Below the pieces are notes generated by a model. It worked only from the letters and a program-made list of their open reading frames with translations. It ran no database searches and was not told where the DNA came from. From contig URDS01000053.1 of the NCBI GenBank assembly GCA_900546635.1, positions 1 through 16,092 on the forward strand: a stretch of DNA of 16,092 nt, in the 5' to 3' direction. The translations under genes and the position numbers were made by a program. This document shows positions 8,588 to 15,477 of the stretch, one piece after another; positions within the stretch are counted from its first letter, which is position 1; every line of letters starts with the position of its first letter. Origin of the DNA: an uncultured Eubacteriales bacterium (GTDB lineage: Bacteria; Bacillota; Clostridia; Oscillospirales; CAG-272).

Positions 8588-8717
8588 AGCGGCCTAAAAT
8601 AAAAGATAGGATAATACAAAGAAAAAGCACTATTCTCTCAACAAAAAGCAGGTATTGAGCATCGTAAAATGATCCAAATAAGCTTTAAAATCAAATACTA
8701 TGTTCAAAAACAACCCG

Positions 8718-9497
8718 TTATGTGCGTAAATTCGGTTTATAATCAAAATTGGCTGCAATCGTATGAACCGCACGCAGTAAAGGCTGATCTTTGGACGAAA
8801 ATGTATCGTATTTCTGCACGCACAGCCACATGCAAACGCCAAAATAGGGACCGAATACACGGTGCATCTTGCAATACGGCCCGCCGGACAAGAATAAAAA
8901 CGGCACTTTCAGTTCATGCTTCAGCGCTTGAATCGTATTTAAATTTTCCATCAATTGCGCTTCGGTATCCGAAGAAGTTACCATTTTGACGATATCGACG
9001 CCTCGGCTCTGCTGTTCGAGCGCAATTTCCACGACTTTCTCCTGCGGTAAAAAGCGATGGATATGCGAGGACATCAACACCTCTCCGCCCGCCTGATGAA
9101 TCTCTTCAATCAACCGCTTTTGCCGTTCGACCGCCTCCGGTTCTTTTGTCAGTTCCAGCGGAGCGGGAGAAAACTCATCTCCCGGAATATCAATCAACGT
9201 AGCGCCGCATTTGAGCGCAAGCTTCAATTCCTCAATACGCGCCGCATCTGTCATTTCACGGTTATGGCCGCCTCGATAATTGGTTACATACAGCGGTTTA
9301 TCCTCCATAAAGGAAAATATACGACGAAAATGCTCTTCCGTACGATATTCGGGACGCAGTCTTTCGAGTTGAACGCCGAAAGCCTCCGCTCCGTCATACA
9401 GCGCATTGCGTACGTTGATTATGCATTCCCCCGGCGTCTCCGCTAATATCATATTCACAATTAACGGTCGGTCATGTCCTAAAAATGTCGGTTTCAT
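8718..9497 (-). CDS. Diverged type I 3-dehydroquinate dehydratase family protein
   Basis: The protein has 259 residues counted from the ATG at 9497; a TTG directly before it (9500) is an alternative because AGGG is 8 bases upstream of it. Family length is about 220-255. It has the class I aldolase-type TIM-barrel order of type I dehydroquinases: VTNYRGG (strand with Arg75), LIDIPGD, EVLMSSH with His145 as likely general base, VDIVKMV with Lys171 as likely Schiff-base lysine, HRVFGPYFG near the phosphate/diol-binding Arg, and a late KDQP loop. The early E-x-R motif that holds the substrate carboxylate is replaced by VQLERL. In the shikimate or quinate pathway such enzymes dehydrate 3-dehydroquinate, but the altered motif and the position beside an AraC regulator, away from other aro genes, allow a different catabolic substrate. 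The fold is fairly sure; the reaction is not. Confidence 0.72.
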   Translation of the reverse strand: MKPTFLGHDRPLIVNMILAETPGECIINVRNALYDGAEAFGVQLERLRPEYRTEEHFRRIFSFMEDKPLYVTNYRGGHNREMTDAARIEELKLALKCGATLIDIPGDEFSPAPLELTKEPEAVERQKRLIEEIHQAGGEVLMSSHIHRFLPQEKVVEIALEQQSRGVDIVKMVTSSDTEAQLMENLNTIQALKHELKVPFLFLSGGPYCKMHRVFGPYFGVCMWLCVQKYDTFSSKDQPLLRAVHTIAANFDYKPNLRT

Positions 9498-9528
9498 CAA
9501 TCCACCATCCCTTTTTAAAAACTCAATT

Positions 9529-9542
9529 TGTAAACATTTACA
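9529..9542. promoter_or_regulatory. cre-like palindrome at the start site of the dehydratase-like gene
   Basis: TGTAAACATTTACA has perfectly complementary 6-base arms around CA. It matches the CcpA operator consensus TGNAANCGNTNNCA at all fixed positions except the central G. It lies on the predicted transcription start (about 9541) of the minus-strand promoter, a place where repressors commonly act. Binding by CcpA, another LacI-type protein or the adjacent AraC protein is an inference. Confidence 0.45.
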
Positions 9543-9547
9543 TTTTT

Positions 9548-9576
9548 ATGATAGACAGGAAAATAAGTTTTTTCAA
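9548..9576 (-). promoter_or_regulatory. Promoter of the dehydratase-like gene
   Basis: On the minus strand TTGAAA (9571-9576) and TATCAT (9548-9553) are separated by exactly 17 bases, a good sigma-A fit. Transcription would start about 45 bases before the ATG. Confidence 0.6.
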
Positions 9577-9580
9577 TGCA

Positions 9581-9598
9581 TAAAACGGCACTGTTTTA
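9581..9598. promoter_or_regulatory. Inverted repeat upstream of the -35 box, possible activator site
   Basis: TAAAAC and GTTTTA are perfect complements around GGCACT. The site ends four bases from the -35 box of the dehydratase-like gene, which is a usual place for an AraC-type activator. AraC proteins more often use direct repeats, so the assignment to the neighbouring regulator is tentative. Confidence 0.4.
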
Positions 9599-9638
9599 AC
9601 AAAATCGATACTCTTTTGGTGATAATTGAATAAATATA

Positions 9639-9667
9639 TTGATTTTATTTAACTAAAACGATATACT
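9639..9667 (+). promoter_or_regulatory. Promoter of the AraC-family regulator gene
   Basis: TTGATT (9639-9644) and TATACT (9662-9667) are 17 bases apart. The expected start gives a 5' leader of about 35 bases before the ATG at 9709. It diverges from the minus-strand promoter, with about 60 bases between the two -35 boxes. Confidence 0.6.
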
Positions 9668-9708
9668 TATACCAAATACAAGCCGTCCGGCCTTTCAAGG
9701 AGGAAAGT

Positions 9709-10515
9709 ATGACAGACATCAGCCAGATCGTCATTACAAAAATCATCAGCGCCCTTACCGTTACAAACCCCAAGTTTCTCATACGGCACAAATATGCCCG
9801 AAAATCACATGCGCTCTGCTTTGCAAAATCCGGGAAAATGACCTATCGGCATAAGGATTGCGAATATATTTCCGACCAGCGCCATGCGTTGATTATTCCG
9901 ATGGGAGCCAGCTATACGTCGTCATGCTCCGAGCCCGGAGAATTTCCGCTCATCAATTTTCTGACAACGCCGGATTTTTCTCCCGATACATTCATCAGTT
10001 TTGAAATTGACAGCACAGACAGCTACAGCGGCGAATTTGCCAAGCTTGAAAAAATCTCTGTCATCAAACCCAAAAGCGGGCATTTAAACGCAATGAAAAT
10101 GCTGTATGAAATTTTGTACCGTCTGTATAAAAGCGAAATAACGGCCAAGGACAAGAATATTTTCAATGTGATAACCCCTGCCGTAAAATATCTTGAAGAG
10201 CATTTTACGGATCCTACACTGAACAACGAAATGCTGGCGTCACAAGCGCTGATCAGCGAAATCTATTTTCGGCGGATGTTTAAAGCGAAATATGACATAT
10301 CTCCGAAACAGTACATACAAAATCTCCGTATCAAAAAAGCCGAAGATCTGCTGTGCAGCGAATATCTCTCGATTACAACTATAGCGGAAATGACCGGATA
10401 CGCGAGTGTATATCATTTTTCCCGTTCCTTTAAAAAAGCGACCGGCTATACCCCTACGGAATATGTTAGGCAATTCGGAATCTCCGCTGCCCCTCATCGC
10501 GGCGAACCGCGCTGA
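9709..10515 (+). CDS. AraC-family transcriptional regulator
   Basis: This 268-residue DNA-binding protein starts at an ATG with AAGGAGG five bases upstream. The N-terminal half (about 20-115) has the pattern of an AraC cupin-type sensor domain (H-x-R-x3-H near 27-34, then a run of beta strands). The C-terminal part (about 155-258) is the double helix-turn-helix: first helix pair LNNEMLASQALISEIYFRR, linker ISPKQYIQNLRIKKA, second pair ITTIAEMTGYASVYHFSRSF, followed by the conserved TGYTPTEYVR. AraC proteins of this length usually sense a sugar or related small molecule and activate nearby catabolic genes. Its target is probably the divergently transcribed dehydratase-like gene. Regulation of the surface-protein locus further left is possible but unproven. 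The ligand cannot be predicted. Confidence 0.92.
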   Translation: MTDISQIVITKIISALTVTNPKFLIRHKYARKSHALCFAKSGKMTYRHKDCEYISDQRHALIIPMGASYTSSCSEPGEFPLINFLTTPDFSPDTFISFEIDSTDSYSGEFAKLEKISVIKPKSGHLNAMKMLYEILYRLYKSEITAKDKNIFNVITPAVKYLEEHFTDPTLNNEMLASQALISEIYFRRMFKAKYDISPKQYIQNLRIKKAEDLLCSEYLSITTIAEMTGYASVYHFSRSFKKATGYTPTEYVRQFGISAAPHRGEPR

Positions 10516-10750
10516 CGCTGCCGAAAAATAAAAACGGCAATACCATTTCAATTTTCAAAAATAAAGAATACCGGTGCATAAAATTATTTGATTTTTGTTT
10601 GATTTTTTACACCGATTTATTATTTGATTCTTTTTTGTGTTTCAAATAATATTTATATAGACTCAAATCGCGCTGGATTTATTTAAACTTTTTATACAGG
10701 ATTGTGCAAAATATTGACATTGCGGCCGTATTATATTTTTCACATTTTGA
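10516..10750. other. AT-rich intergenic stretch with a 9-bp inverted repeat, no gene
   Basis: Together with the following promoter this fills a 318-base gap without a gene. Just after the regulator stop is a weak hairpin, TGCCG / CGGCA (10519-10539), not followed by a T run, so the regulator has no convincing terminator. Further on, ATTATTTGA (10619-10627) and TCAAATAAT (10642-10650) form a perfect inverted repeat around 14 bases, and ATTATTTGATT is also present at 10583-10593 as a direct repeat. These may be binding sites, or simply low-complexity DNA. Confidence 0.45.
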
Positions 10751-10779
10751 TTGACAACCGAAAAAGAAGGCTTTATAAT
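10751..10779 (+). promoter_or_regulatory. Perfect consensus sigma-A promoter of the oxidoreductase gene
   Basis: TTGACA (10751-10756) and TATAAT (10774-10779) are exact consensus boxes with the ideal 17-base spacing. Transcription should start near 10786, giving a leader of about 48 bases. This also rules out a longer reading frame beginning at 10702. Confidence 0.85.
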
Positions 10780-10833
10780 CAAAGGCAAGTTGACATTTTT
10801 AAAATCATTTTATTCAAGGAGGTTGCAATACCA

Positions 10834-11817
10834 ATGAAAGCAATATTAGTACAAAATGACCGTTCGCTTGCATGGAGCGACGTACCCGATCCGCAAATCC
10901 GAGAGGATGAAGTTTTGGTGGAAATCCATGCGGCGGCGCTCAACCGCGCCGATCTGATGCAGCGCGCGGGCGATTATCCGCCTCCGCCCGGATGCCCCGA
11001 ATGGATGGGTCTCGAAATCGCGGGCATTATTACCGACATGGGCGCTGAGGCACGTAAAAAATCCCATTGGAAAACCGGAGACAGGGTTTGCGCTCTGCTT
11101 GGCGGCGGCGGTTATGCTGAATTTGCGGCCGTGAAATATGATATGCTGATGCCCATTCCCAAAAATTGTTCTTTTGAACAGGCTGCTGCTTTACCGGAAG
11201 CTTTTGCCACCGCGTATTTGAATCTTTTTATCGAGGGCAACTTAAAAGCGGGCGATACGCTTTTAATGCACGCGGGTGCAAGCGGCCTTGCAAGCGTTAT
11301 TATTCCGATGGCAAAAGCGTTCGGCGCGCGTGTAATTACAACCGTTATCACCGATGAAGCCGCAAATTCCATAAAGCATCTCGGTGCGGATGTTGTTGTA
11401 AATTCAAAGAAAACCGATATTTTAAAAGTTTTGGAAGAACAAAGAGATTCCGGGCATCCGATTGACGTCGCTATTGACTGTCTGGGCGGTGAAATTCAAG
11501 GAAAATGTTTGCCGTATATGCGTTACGGCGGACGTTGGATCATGATTGCAACGCTTGCCGGTGATATGACGCAAGTTGATTTAAAAAAGCTCTACGTGCT
11601 GAACGTACGTCTGATCGGCAGCACATTGCGCTCAAAATCGCCTGCGTTTAAAGCCAAACTGCTGGCTTCGCTCGTAGAAACGATTTGGCCGAAAATCGAG
11701 TCGGGCGAGATTCTGCCGACCATCTATAAAATCCTCCCGATTACCGAAGCGGAAGAAGCGCACGCCATACTTGAACGCGGCGAAAATATCGGCAAGGTAG
11801 TGCTTCGCGTTCAATAA
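10834..11817 (+). CDS. NAD(P)H-quinone oxidoreductase-type protein (zinc-free MDR family)
   Basis: The 327-residue protein matches the usual length of PIG3/zeta-crystallin-like quinone oxidoreductases. The start at 10834 has AAGGAGG 11 bases upstream and lies after the promoter; the upstream in-frame ATG at 10702 does not. Family marks in order: KAILV opening strand, ALNRADLMQRAGDYPPPPG near residues 36-54, the LEIAG and GDRVCALL(G)n motifs of the GroES-like domain, the LPEAFATAYLNL helix, and a Rossmann nucleotide-binding loop HAGASGLAS (from residue 146) where the usual third Gly is Ala. The ends RLIGSTLRS and ENIGKVVL are typical of PIG3-type members. The zinc ligands of alcohol dehydrogenases are absent. 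It should reduce quinones or other alpha,beta-unsaturated carbonyls with NADPH in the cytosol. It forms a single-gene unit with its own promoter and terminator. Confidence 0.9.
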   Translation: MKAILVQNDRSLAWSDVPDPQIREDEVLVEIHAAALNRADLMQRAGDYPPPPGCPEWMGLEIAGIITDMGAEARKKSHWKTGDRVCALLGGGGYAEFAAVKYDMLMPIPKNCSFEQAAALPEAFATAYLNLFIEGNLKAGDTLLMHAGASGLASVIIPMAKAFGARVITTVITDEAANSIKHLGADVVVNSKKTDILKVLEEQRDSGHPIDVAIDCLGGEIQGKCLPYMRYGGRWIMIATLAGDMTQVDLKKLYVLNVRLIGSTLRSKSPAFKAKLLASLVETIWPKIESGEILPTIYKILPITEAEEAHAILERGENIGKVVLRVQ

Positions 11818-11866
11818 TCGGCGTCTGGATTTTAACACATTCTAAAAGATTTCAGAATACAGAAAC

Positions 11867-11919
11867 GTCCCCTTTTGTCAGGCATGAAGGCGTTTGCCTG
11901 ACGAAAGGGGGCATTTTTA
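11867..11919 (+). terminator. Strong intrinsic terminator of the oxidoreductase gene
   Basis: An 18-bp stem (11867-11884 with 11895-11912, containing two G-U pairs, sharing CCCC / GTCAGGCA arms) encloses a 10-base loop and is followed by ATTTTTAT. It lies 50 bases past the stop codon. Confidence 0.88.
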
Positions 11920-11993
11920 TATTGAATATACAAATAGCGCACATATATGAACAAATACGATAAGAACATCGGAAAAGTTTGCCGACGTATCAC

Positions 11994-12036
11994 AAAAAAC
12001 GGCTTGCACCTGTTATATACAGTTTTCAAGCCGTTT
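11994..12036 (-). terminator. Intrinsic terminator of the dehydrogenase operon
   Basis: Read on the minus strand, AAACGGCTTG (12027-12036) pairs with CAAGCCGTTT (11997-12006), and the stem runs into TTTTTTG. An inner CTGT / ACAG pair extends the hairpin. It lies about 45 bases past the stop of the gene at 12082. Confidence 0.85.
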
Positions 12037-12081
12037 CGGTCCATTCGTATTCAATTTTTCATTTGTTGTCCGCCGGGTACG

Positions 12082-12792
12082 TCACCGCAAAAAACCGCCG
12101 CCGATATGAATAACCTCGCCGGTAATAAACGAATCCTCCGCTAAAAACAGCGCAAGACGCGCTACGTCATTCGGCGTACCGATACGTCCGAGCGGCGTCT
12201 GCTCCCGAAGACCGGCCATATCCATTTTTGAAAGTCCCGCATTCATTTGCGTATCAATGACCCCGGGAGCAATACAATTCACCTGTATACCCGACGGGCC
12301 CACCTCTTTCGCCAACGCCTTTGTCAGTCCGATAATTCCCGCTTTAGCGGCCGAATAATGCACCTCGCAGGCGCCGCCTACGACGCCGAAAATCGAAGAA
12401 ATATTCACGATTTTTCCGCATTTTTTATGAATCATACCGGGCAAAAACGCTTTTGTCATCAAAAAGACCGATTTCAAATCAACATTCATCATTTCGTCCC
12501 ACTGCGCTTCGGTAATATCGGTGAACAGCGCGCTTTTTGAAATGGCCGCATTGTTGATTAAAATATCCACTTCTCCGACTTGCTCGTGCAGCTTCGCAAC
12601 CGATGCCGAATCGGATACATCACAGCACAGCGGAAAAATACCGCTGCACGGCGTCGAAAGCTGTTCCGGGCTTTTATGCCAAAGCGCTGTAACCGAATAT
12701 CCTTTTTCCGCAAATGCGGTCGCAATCGCATAACCGATACCGCGCGATGCGCCGGAGATCAATACTTTTGTTCCCATAAATTCCAAGCTCAT
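12082..12792 (-). CDS. Short-chain dehydrogenase/reductase, FabG-like
   Basis: The protein has 236 residues, a little short of the usual 245 for FabG. It shows the classical SDR features: cofactor loop SGASRGIG (residues 13-20), CDVS at 57-60, NNAA at 80-83, catalytic Ser133, Tyr146 and Lys150 (Y-x3-K with S thirteen before Y), then VNCIAPG and the C-terminal IHIGGG. Such enzymes reduce 3-oxoacyl-ACP or other keto groups with NADPH or NADH. The ATG overlaps the stop codon of the transporter gene upstream (ATGA), so it is translationally coupled. No clear ribosome site precedes this ATG; Met6 is another possible start. The transporter neighbour does not suggest fatty-acid synthesis, and no other fab genes are near, so the substrate is open. 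Confidence 0.88.
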   Translation of the reverse strand: MSLEFMGTKVLISGASRGIGYAIATAFAEKGYSVTALWHKSPEQLSTPCSGIFPLCCDVSDSASVAKLHEQVGEVDILINNAAISKSALFTDITEAQWDEMMNVDLKSVFLMTKAFLPGMIHKKCGKIVNISSIFGVVGGACEVHYSAAKAGIIGLTKALAKEVGPSGIQVNCIAPGVIDTQMNAGLSKMDMAGLREQTPLGRIGTPNDVARLALFLAEDSFITGEVIHIGGGFLR

Positions 12793-14546
12793 CCTTTGGC
12801 CGGCAATGTATATTTCGCCTTGTAGTTTTCATAGCAGGAGATATATTGGGGATTTCCTTCGCTTTTGAGTTTTTCCATATACTCATGCATATCCAGCGTA
12901 TCATGCTCAATTTCAATAACGCATCCGGCTATATTCGAGCAATGATCCGAAACACGTTCCAAATTGGTCAGCAAATCCGAAAGAATAAAGCCGAGTTCAA
13001 TCGTACATTCACCTCTCTGCAACCGCGCCACATGGCGTTTTTTCAACCGGTTGTTCAGTGTATCGATGACTTCTTCCAGCGGTTCCACATTAAAAGCGGC
13101 ATTCAAATCCTCATTGCAGAAAGCATCCAGCGCCGCATTTAAAATTTCATTGACAGCCGAAATCATTACGGAAAGCTCATTTTTCGCGCTTTCTGAAAAC
13201 TCCAGCTTCTTATCAAACATCTCCTGTGCCGATTCCGAAATATTAACCGCATGATCTGAAATTCGCTCAAAATCACCGATAATATGCAGAAGTTTTGTTA
13301 CTTCATGGCTATCCTGTTCAGTCAGAGGTCGGGCGCTGATTTTGACGAGGTACGTCCCCAATGTGTCTTCGTATTTATCAACGCTGTCCTCTCCTTCTGC
13401 AATAGAAAGCGCCTCTTTGTCATTGTAGCCGTTTAAAAGATTGATTGCGCTGCGCAGCGTCTCAACAGACAAAGCTGCCATTTCAACGGCCACTTTACGC
13501 GCGCGCTCAATCGCAACCGCCGGCGTCCCCAACAGACGATCATCCAAAAGCTGTTTCTTTTCCGCCTCGTCCTTTCCGTCCGGCACGGTAAGAATAGCCA
13601 GCTTTTCAAGCAGACGAGAGCAAGGCATAAGAAGAATAAGGGCAAAAATTTTAAACACCGTATGCACCACGGCAATACCGAGCGGTGTAATAGACGGCGG
13701 AAATTGAAAATCAACAATCGCATCCACACTGTAGAATACCGACATGACAATCGCGGCGGCGATCAAATTAAAATACAAATGCACAAGCGACGCACGGCGC
13801 GCGTTCTTATTTGCTCCGATGGAAGAAATCATCGCGCTCACACAGGTACCGATATTTTGACCGATAATAATCGGAATGGCGATCTCATACGTAACAACGC
13901 CGGTCAGCGCAAGCGCCTGCAAAATTCCCACCGAAGCGGAAGAAGACTGAATCACCGCAGTAAAAACGGTACCGACAATCACGCCGAGCAACGGATTGGA
14001 AAAAGCGGTGAGAACACTTTGGAATGCGGGCGATTCGGAAAGCGGATCCACCGCAGCCGACATCGTCTCCATGCCCGCCATCAAAACAGCGAATCCAAGC
14101 AGAATCAACCCGATATCTCTGCGTTTGCTGTTTTTCTGAAACATATACAAAATGATACCGGCAAACGCAAGAAGCGGCGCAAACGCCGAGGGTTTGAATA
14201 TATCAATATACCACGCGCCGCCCTGAATACCGGTCAAGCTGAGAAGCCATGCCGTAACCGATGTTCCGAGATTCGCGCCCATAATCACGCCCGTGGCCTG
14301 ATGTAAGCTCATCACCCCGGAGTTCACAAATCCCACAACCATAACCGTAGTCGCAGAAGAAGATTGAATGACCGCCGTTACGCCAAGTCCAAGCAAAAAG
14401 CCTTTAAAAGTACTGGAAGTCAGTTTTGCGAGTATATTTTTGAGTTGCTTGCCTGCACGCTTTTCCAGCGCATCCCCCATTACTTTCATGCCAAACAGGA
14501 ACATAGCCAGTCCGCCAAGCAAAGTAAATACATCAAAAATACTCAT
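12789..14546 (-). CDS. Na/Pi-cotransporter family protein with PhoU-like domain
   Basis: The 585-residue membrane protein starts at an ATG with AAGGAG five bases upstream. Residues 1-320 hold about eight or more hydrophobic segments with the two inverted-repeat signatures of the family, QSSSAT at 61-66 and QSSSAS at 200-205, along with IMGANLGTSVTAW and IIGQNIGTCVSAM. Residues about 340-570 are a soluble helical PhoU-like domain, with the paired E/D-R-x-SDH-x2-NI motifs (FERISDHAVNI and LERVSDHCSNI). The family moves phosphate with sodium across the cytoplasmic membrane, and the PhoU domain is thought to control it. It is the first gene of a two-gene operon with the SDR gene. Confidence 0.93.
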   Translation of the reverse strand: MSIFDVFTLLGGLAMFLFGMKVMGDALEKRAGKQLKNILAKLTSSTFKGFLLGLGVTAVIQSSSATTVMVVGFVNSGVMSLHQATGVIMGANLGTSVTAWLLSLTGIQGGAWYIDIFKPSAFAPLLAFAGIILYMFQKNSKRRDIGLILLGFAVLMAGMETMSAAVDPLSESPAFQSVLTAFSNPLLGVIVGTVFTAVIQSSSASVGILQALALTGVVTYEIAIPIIIGQNIGTCVSAMISSIGANKNARRASLVHLYFNLIAAAIVMSVFYSVDAIVDFQFPPSITPLGIAVVHTVFKIFALILLMPCSRLLEKLAILTVPDGKDEAEKKQLLDDRLLGTPAVAIERARKVAVEMAALSVETLRSAINLLNGYNDKEALSIAEGEDSVDKYEDTLGTYLVKISARPLTEQDSHEVTKLLHIIGDFERISDHAVNISESAQEMFDKKLEFSESAKNELSVMISAVNEILNAALDAFCNEDLNAAFNVEPLEEVIDTLNNRLKKRHVARLQRGECTIELGFILSDLLTNLERVSDHCSNIAGCVIEIEHDTLDMHEYMEKLKSEGNPQYISCYENYKAKYTLPAKG

Positions 14547-14573
14547 AGCGTCTCCTTAAGTATCCGGGATTTT

Positions 14574-14582
14574 ATTGTATCA
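14574..14582 (-). promoter_or_regulatory. Second candidate (extended -10) promoter of the transporter gene
   Basis: On the minus strand TGATACAAT reads as an extended -10 box (TG, one base, TACAAT at 14574-14579), about 28 bases before the ATG. No good -35 was seen. Confidence 0.35.
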
Positions 14583-14622
14583 CAAAATTGGAAAAACAGG
14601 TCGTTCATTCCAAACAATATAC

Positions 14623-14651
14623 ATGATACCACAATCCTCGCCATTCGGCAA
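14623..14651 (-). promoter_or_regulatory. Promoter candidate of the transporter/dehydrogenase operon
   Basis: On the minus strand TTGCCG (14646-14651) and TATCAT (14623-14628) are 17 bases apart, with a TG before the -10. The leader would be about 70 bases. The -35 is only a partial match. Confidence 0.5.
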
Positions 14652-14734
14652 TGGTAAAAATAAACGAGATTTTTGTCTGAATATTGCCTCTTGTATTTTA
14701 TTTGTAAAATTTCATGGATAAAAATTTTCAGCGC

Positions 14735-15394
14735 TTATAGTACCGGCTGCCCGTTAATGACCAATTTAAAGTTCAAATCCAATGTCCGCGCTGCATTTTT
14801 ACACATGGTCATACGTGTCAGAAAAATCTCAAAAAAGTCCATAACCGAACCATACGCCGTATCGATTTCCAAACGCAGCGTCAATGTTTTTTGCTCAATG
14901 TCCAAATCCAGATCCGTTTCATGCACCGAATAGTTAACCCGGTCATGAATATCAAAGGATGCCTGATCCGGATTGCGAACCCGGGAACGCCGGACATCGC
15001 TTTTATCAGCCAAAATCAACGCCGCAGCCACCGGATTCACCGGAACGCCGGTTCCCTCGTCATGATTGCCGATTGCCGAAACCACAGCGGCAATCTCCGC
15101 CGGATCCATCCCCTCTTTATCCAAAATCCGAAACGCCATAACGGCTCCGCTCTGCGAATGGTCAATCCGATTCACCAAGTTGCCGATATCATGTAAATAG
15201 CCGGCAATCCGGGCAAGCTCCGCCATGCGAGCGTCATAAAGAAGCCGCTCAAGCAAAAGACCGGCCGTTTCCGCTACCCGCGTGACATGCGCGGTGCTGT
15301 GCTCAGTATAGCCCAGCGCACGAAGCGTGCTGTCCGCCGCTTCAATATATTTTTTTACCGCCGCATTCTTTCGAATGCTTTCATACGTTACCAT
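14735..15394 (-). CDS. HD-domain phosphohydrolase
   Basis: The 219-residue protein starts at an ATG with AGAGGA seven bases upstream. It carries the metal-binding pattern of HD-superfamily phosphohydrolases: His36 in STAHVTRVA, His68-Asp69 in GYLHDIGN, further His at 79 and in GNHDEG (near 111), and Asp130 in LADKSD. The C-terminal 75 residues form a beta-rich tail (TLRLEIDTAYG) ending in VINGQPV. Family members remove phosphate from nucleotides or cyclic dinucleotides, but the substrate is not predictable here, and this could also be a stress-related or RNA-linked enzyme. It lies 83 bases past the topoisomerase gene on the same strand. No strong terminator separates them, so the two may be co-transcribed. 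Confidence 0.85.
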   Translation of the reverse strand: MVTYESIRKNAAVKKYIEAADSTLRALGYTEHSTAHVTRVAETAGLLLERLLYDARMAELARIAGYLHDIGNLVNRIDHSQSGAVMAFRILDKEGMDPAEIAAVVSAIGNHDEGTGVPVNPVAAALILADKSDVRRSRVRNPDQASFDIHDRVNYSVHETDLDLDIEQKTLTLRLEIDTAYGSVMDFFEIFLTRMTMCKNAARTLDLNFKLVINGQPVL

Positions 15395-15477
15395 ATTATT
15401 TTCCTCTACCGCAAAATTTTATTTTTTCAAAAAGCACTTTTACCCTTACTGTCTCCATAAATCAAAGCCAAACGCAT

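Noticed and set aside
10519..10539. Terminator after the AraC gene
   Set aside because: The stem is only five base pairs and no T run follows.
10702..10833. 44-residue N-terminal extension of the quinone oxidoreductase
   Set aside because: A perfect promoter lies inside this stretch and the family start at KAILV follows AAGGAGG, so the extension would not be transcribed from that promoter.
13662..14306. 214-residue plus-strand open frame
   Set aside because: It is Arg/His/Asn-rich with no domain or ribosome site and is the complement of the Na/Pi transporter gene.
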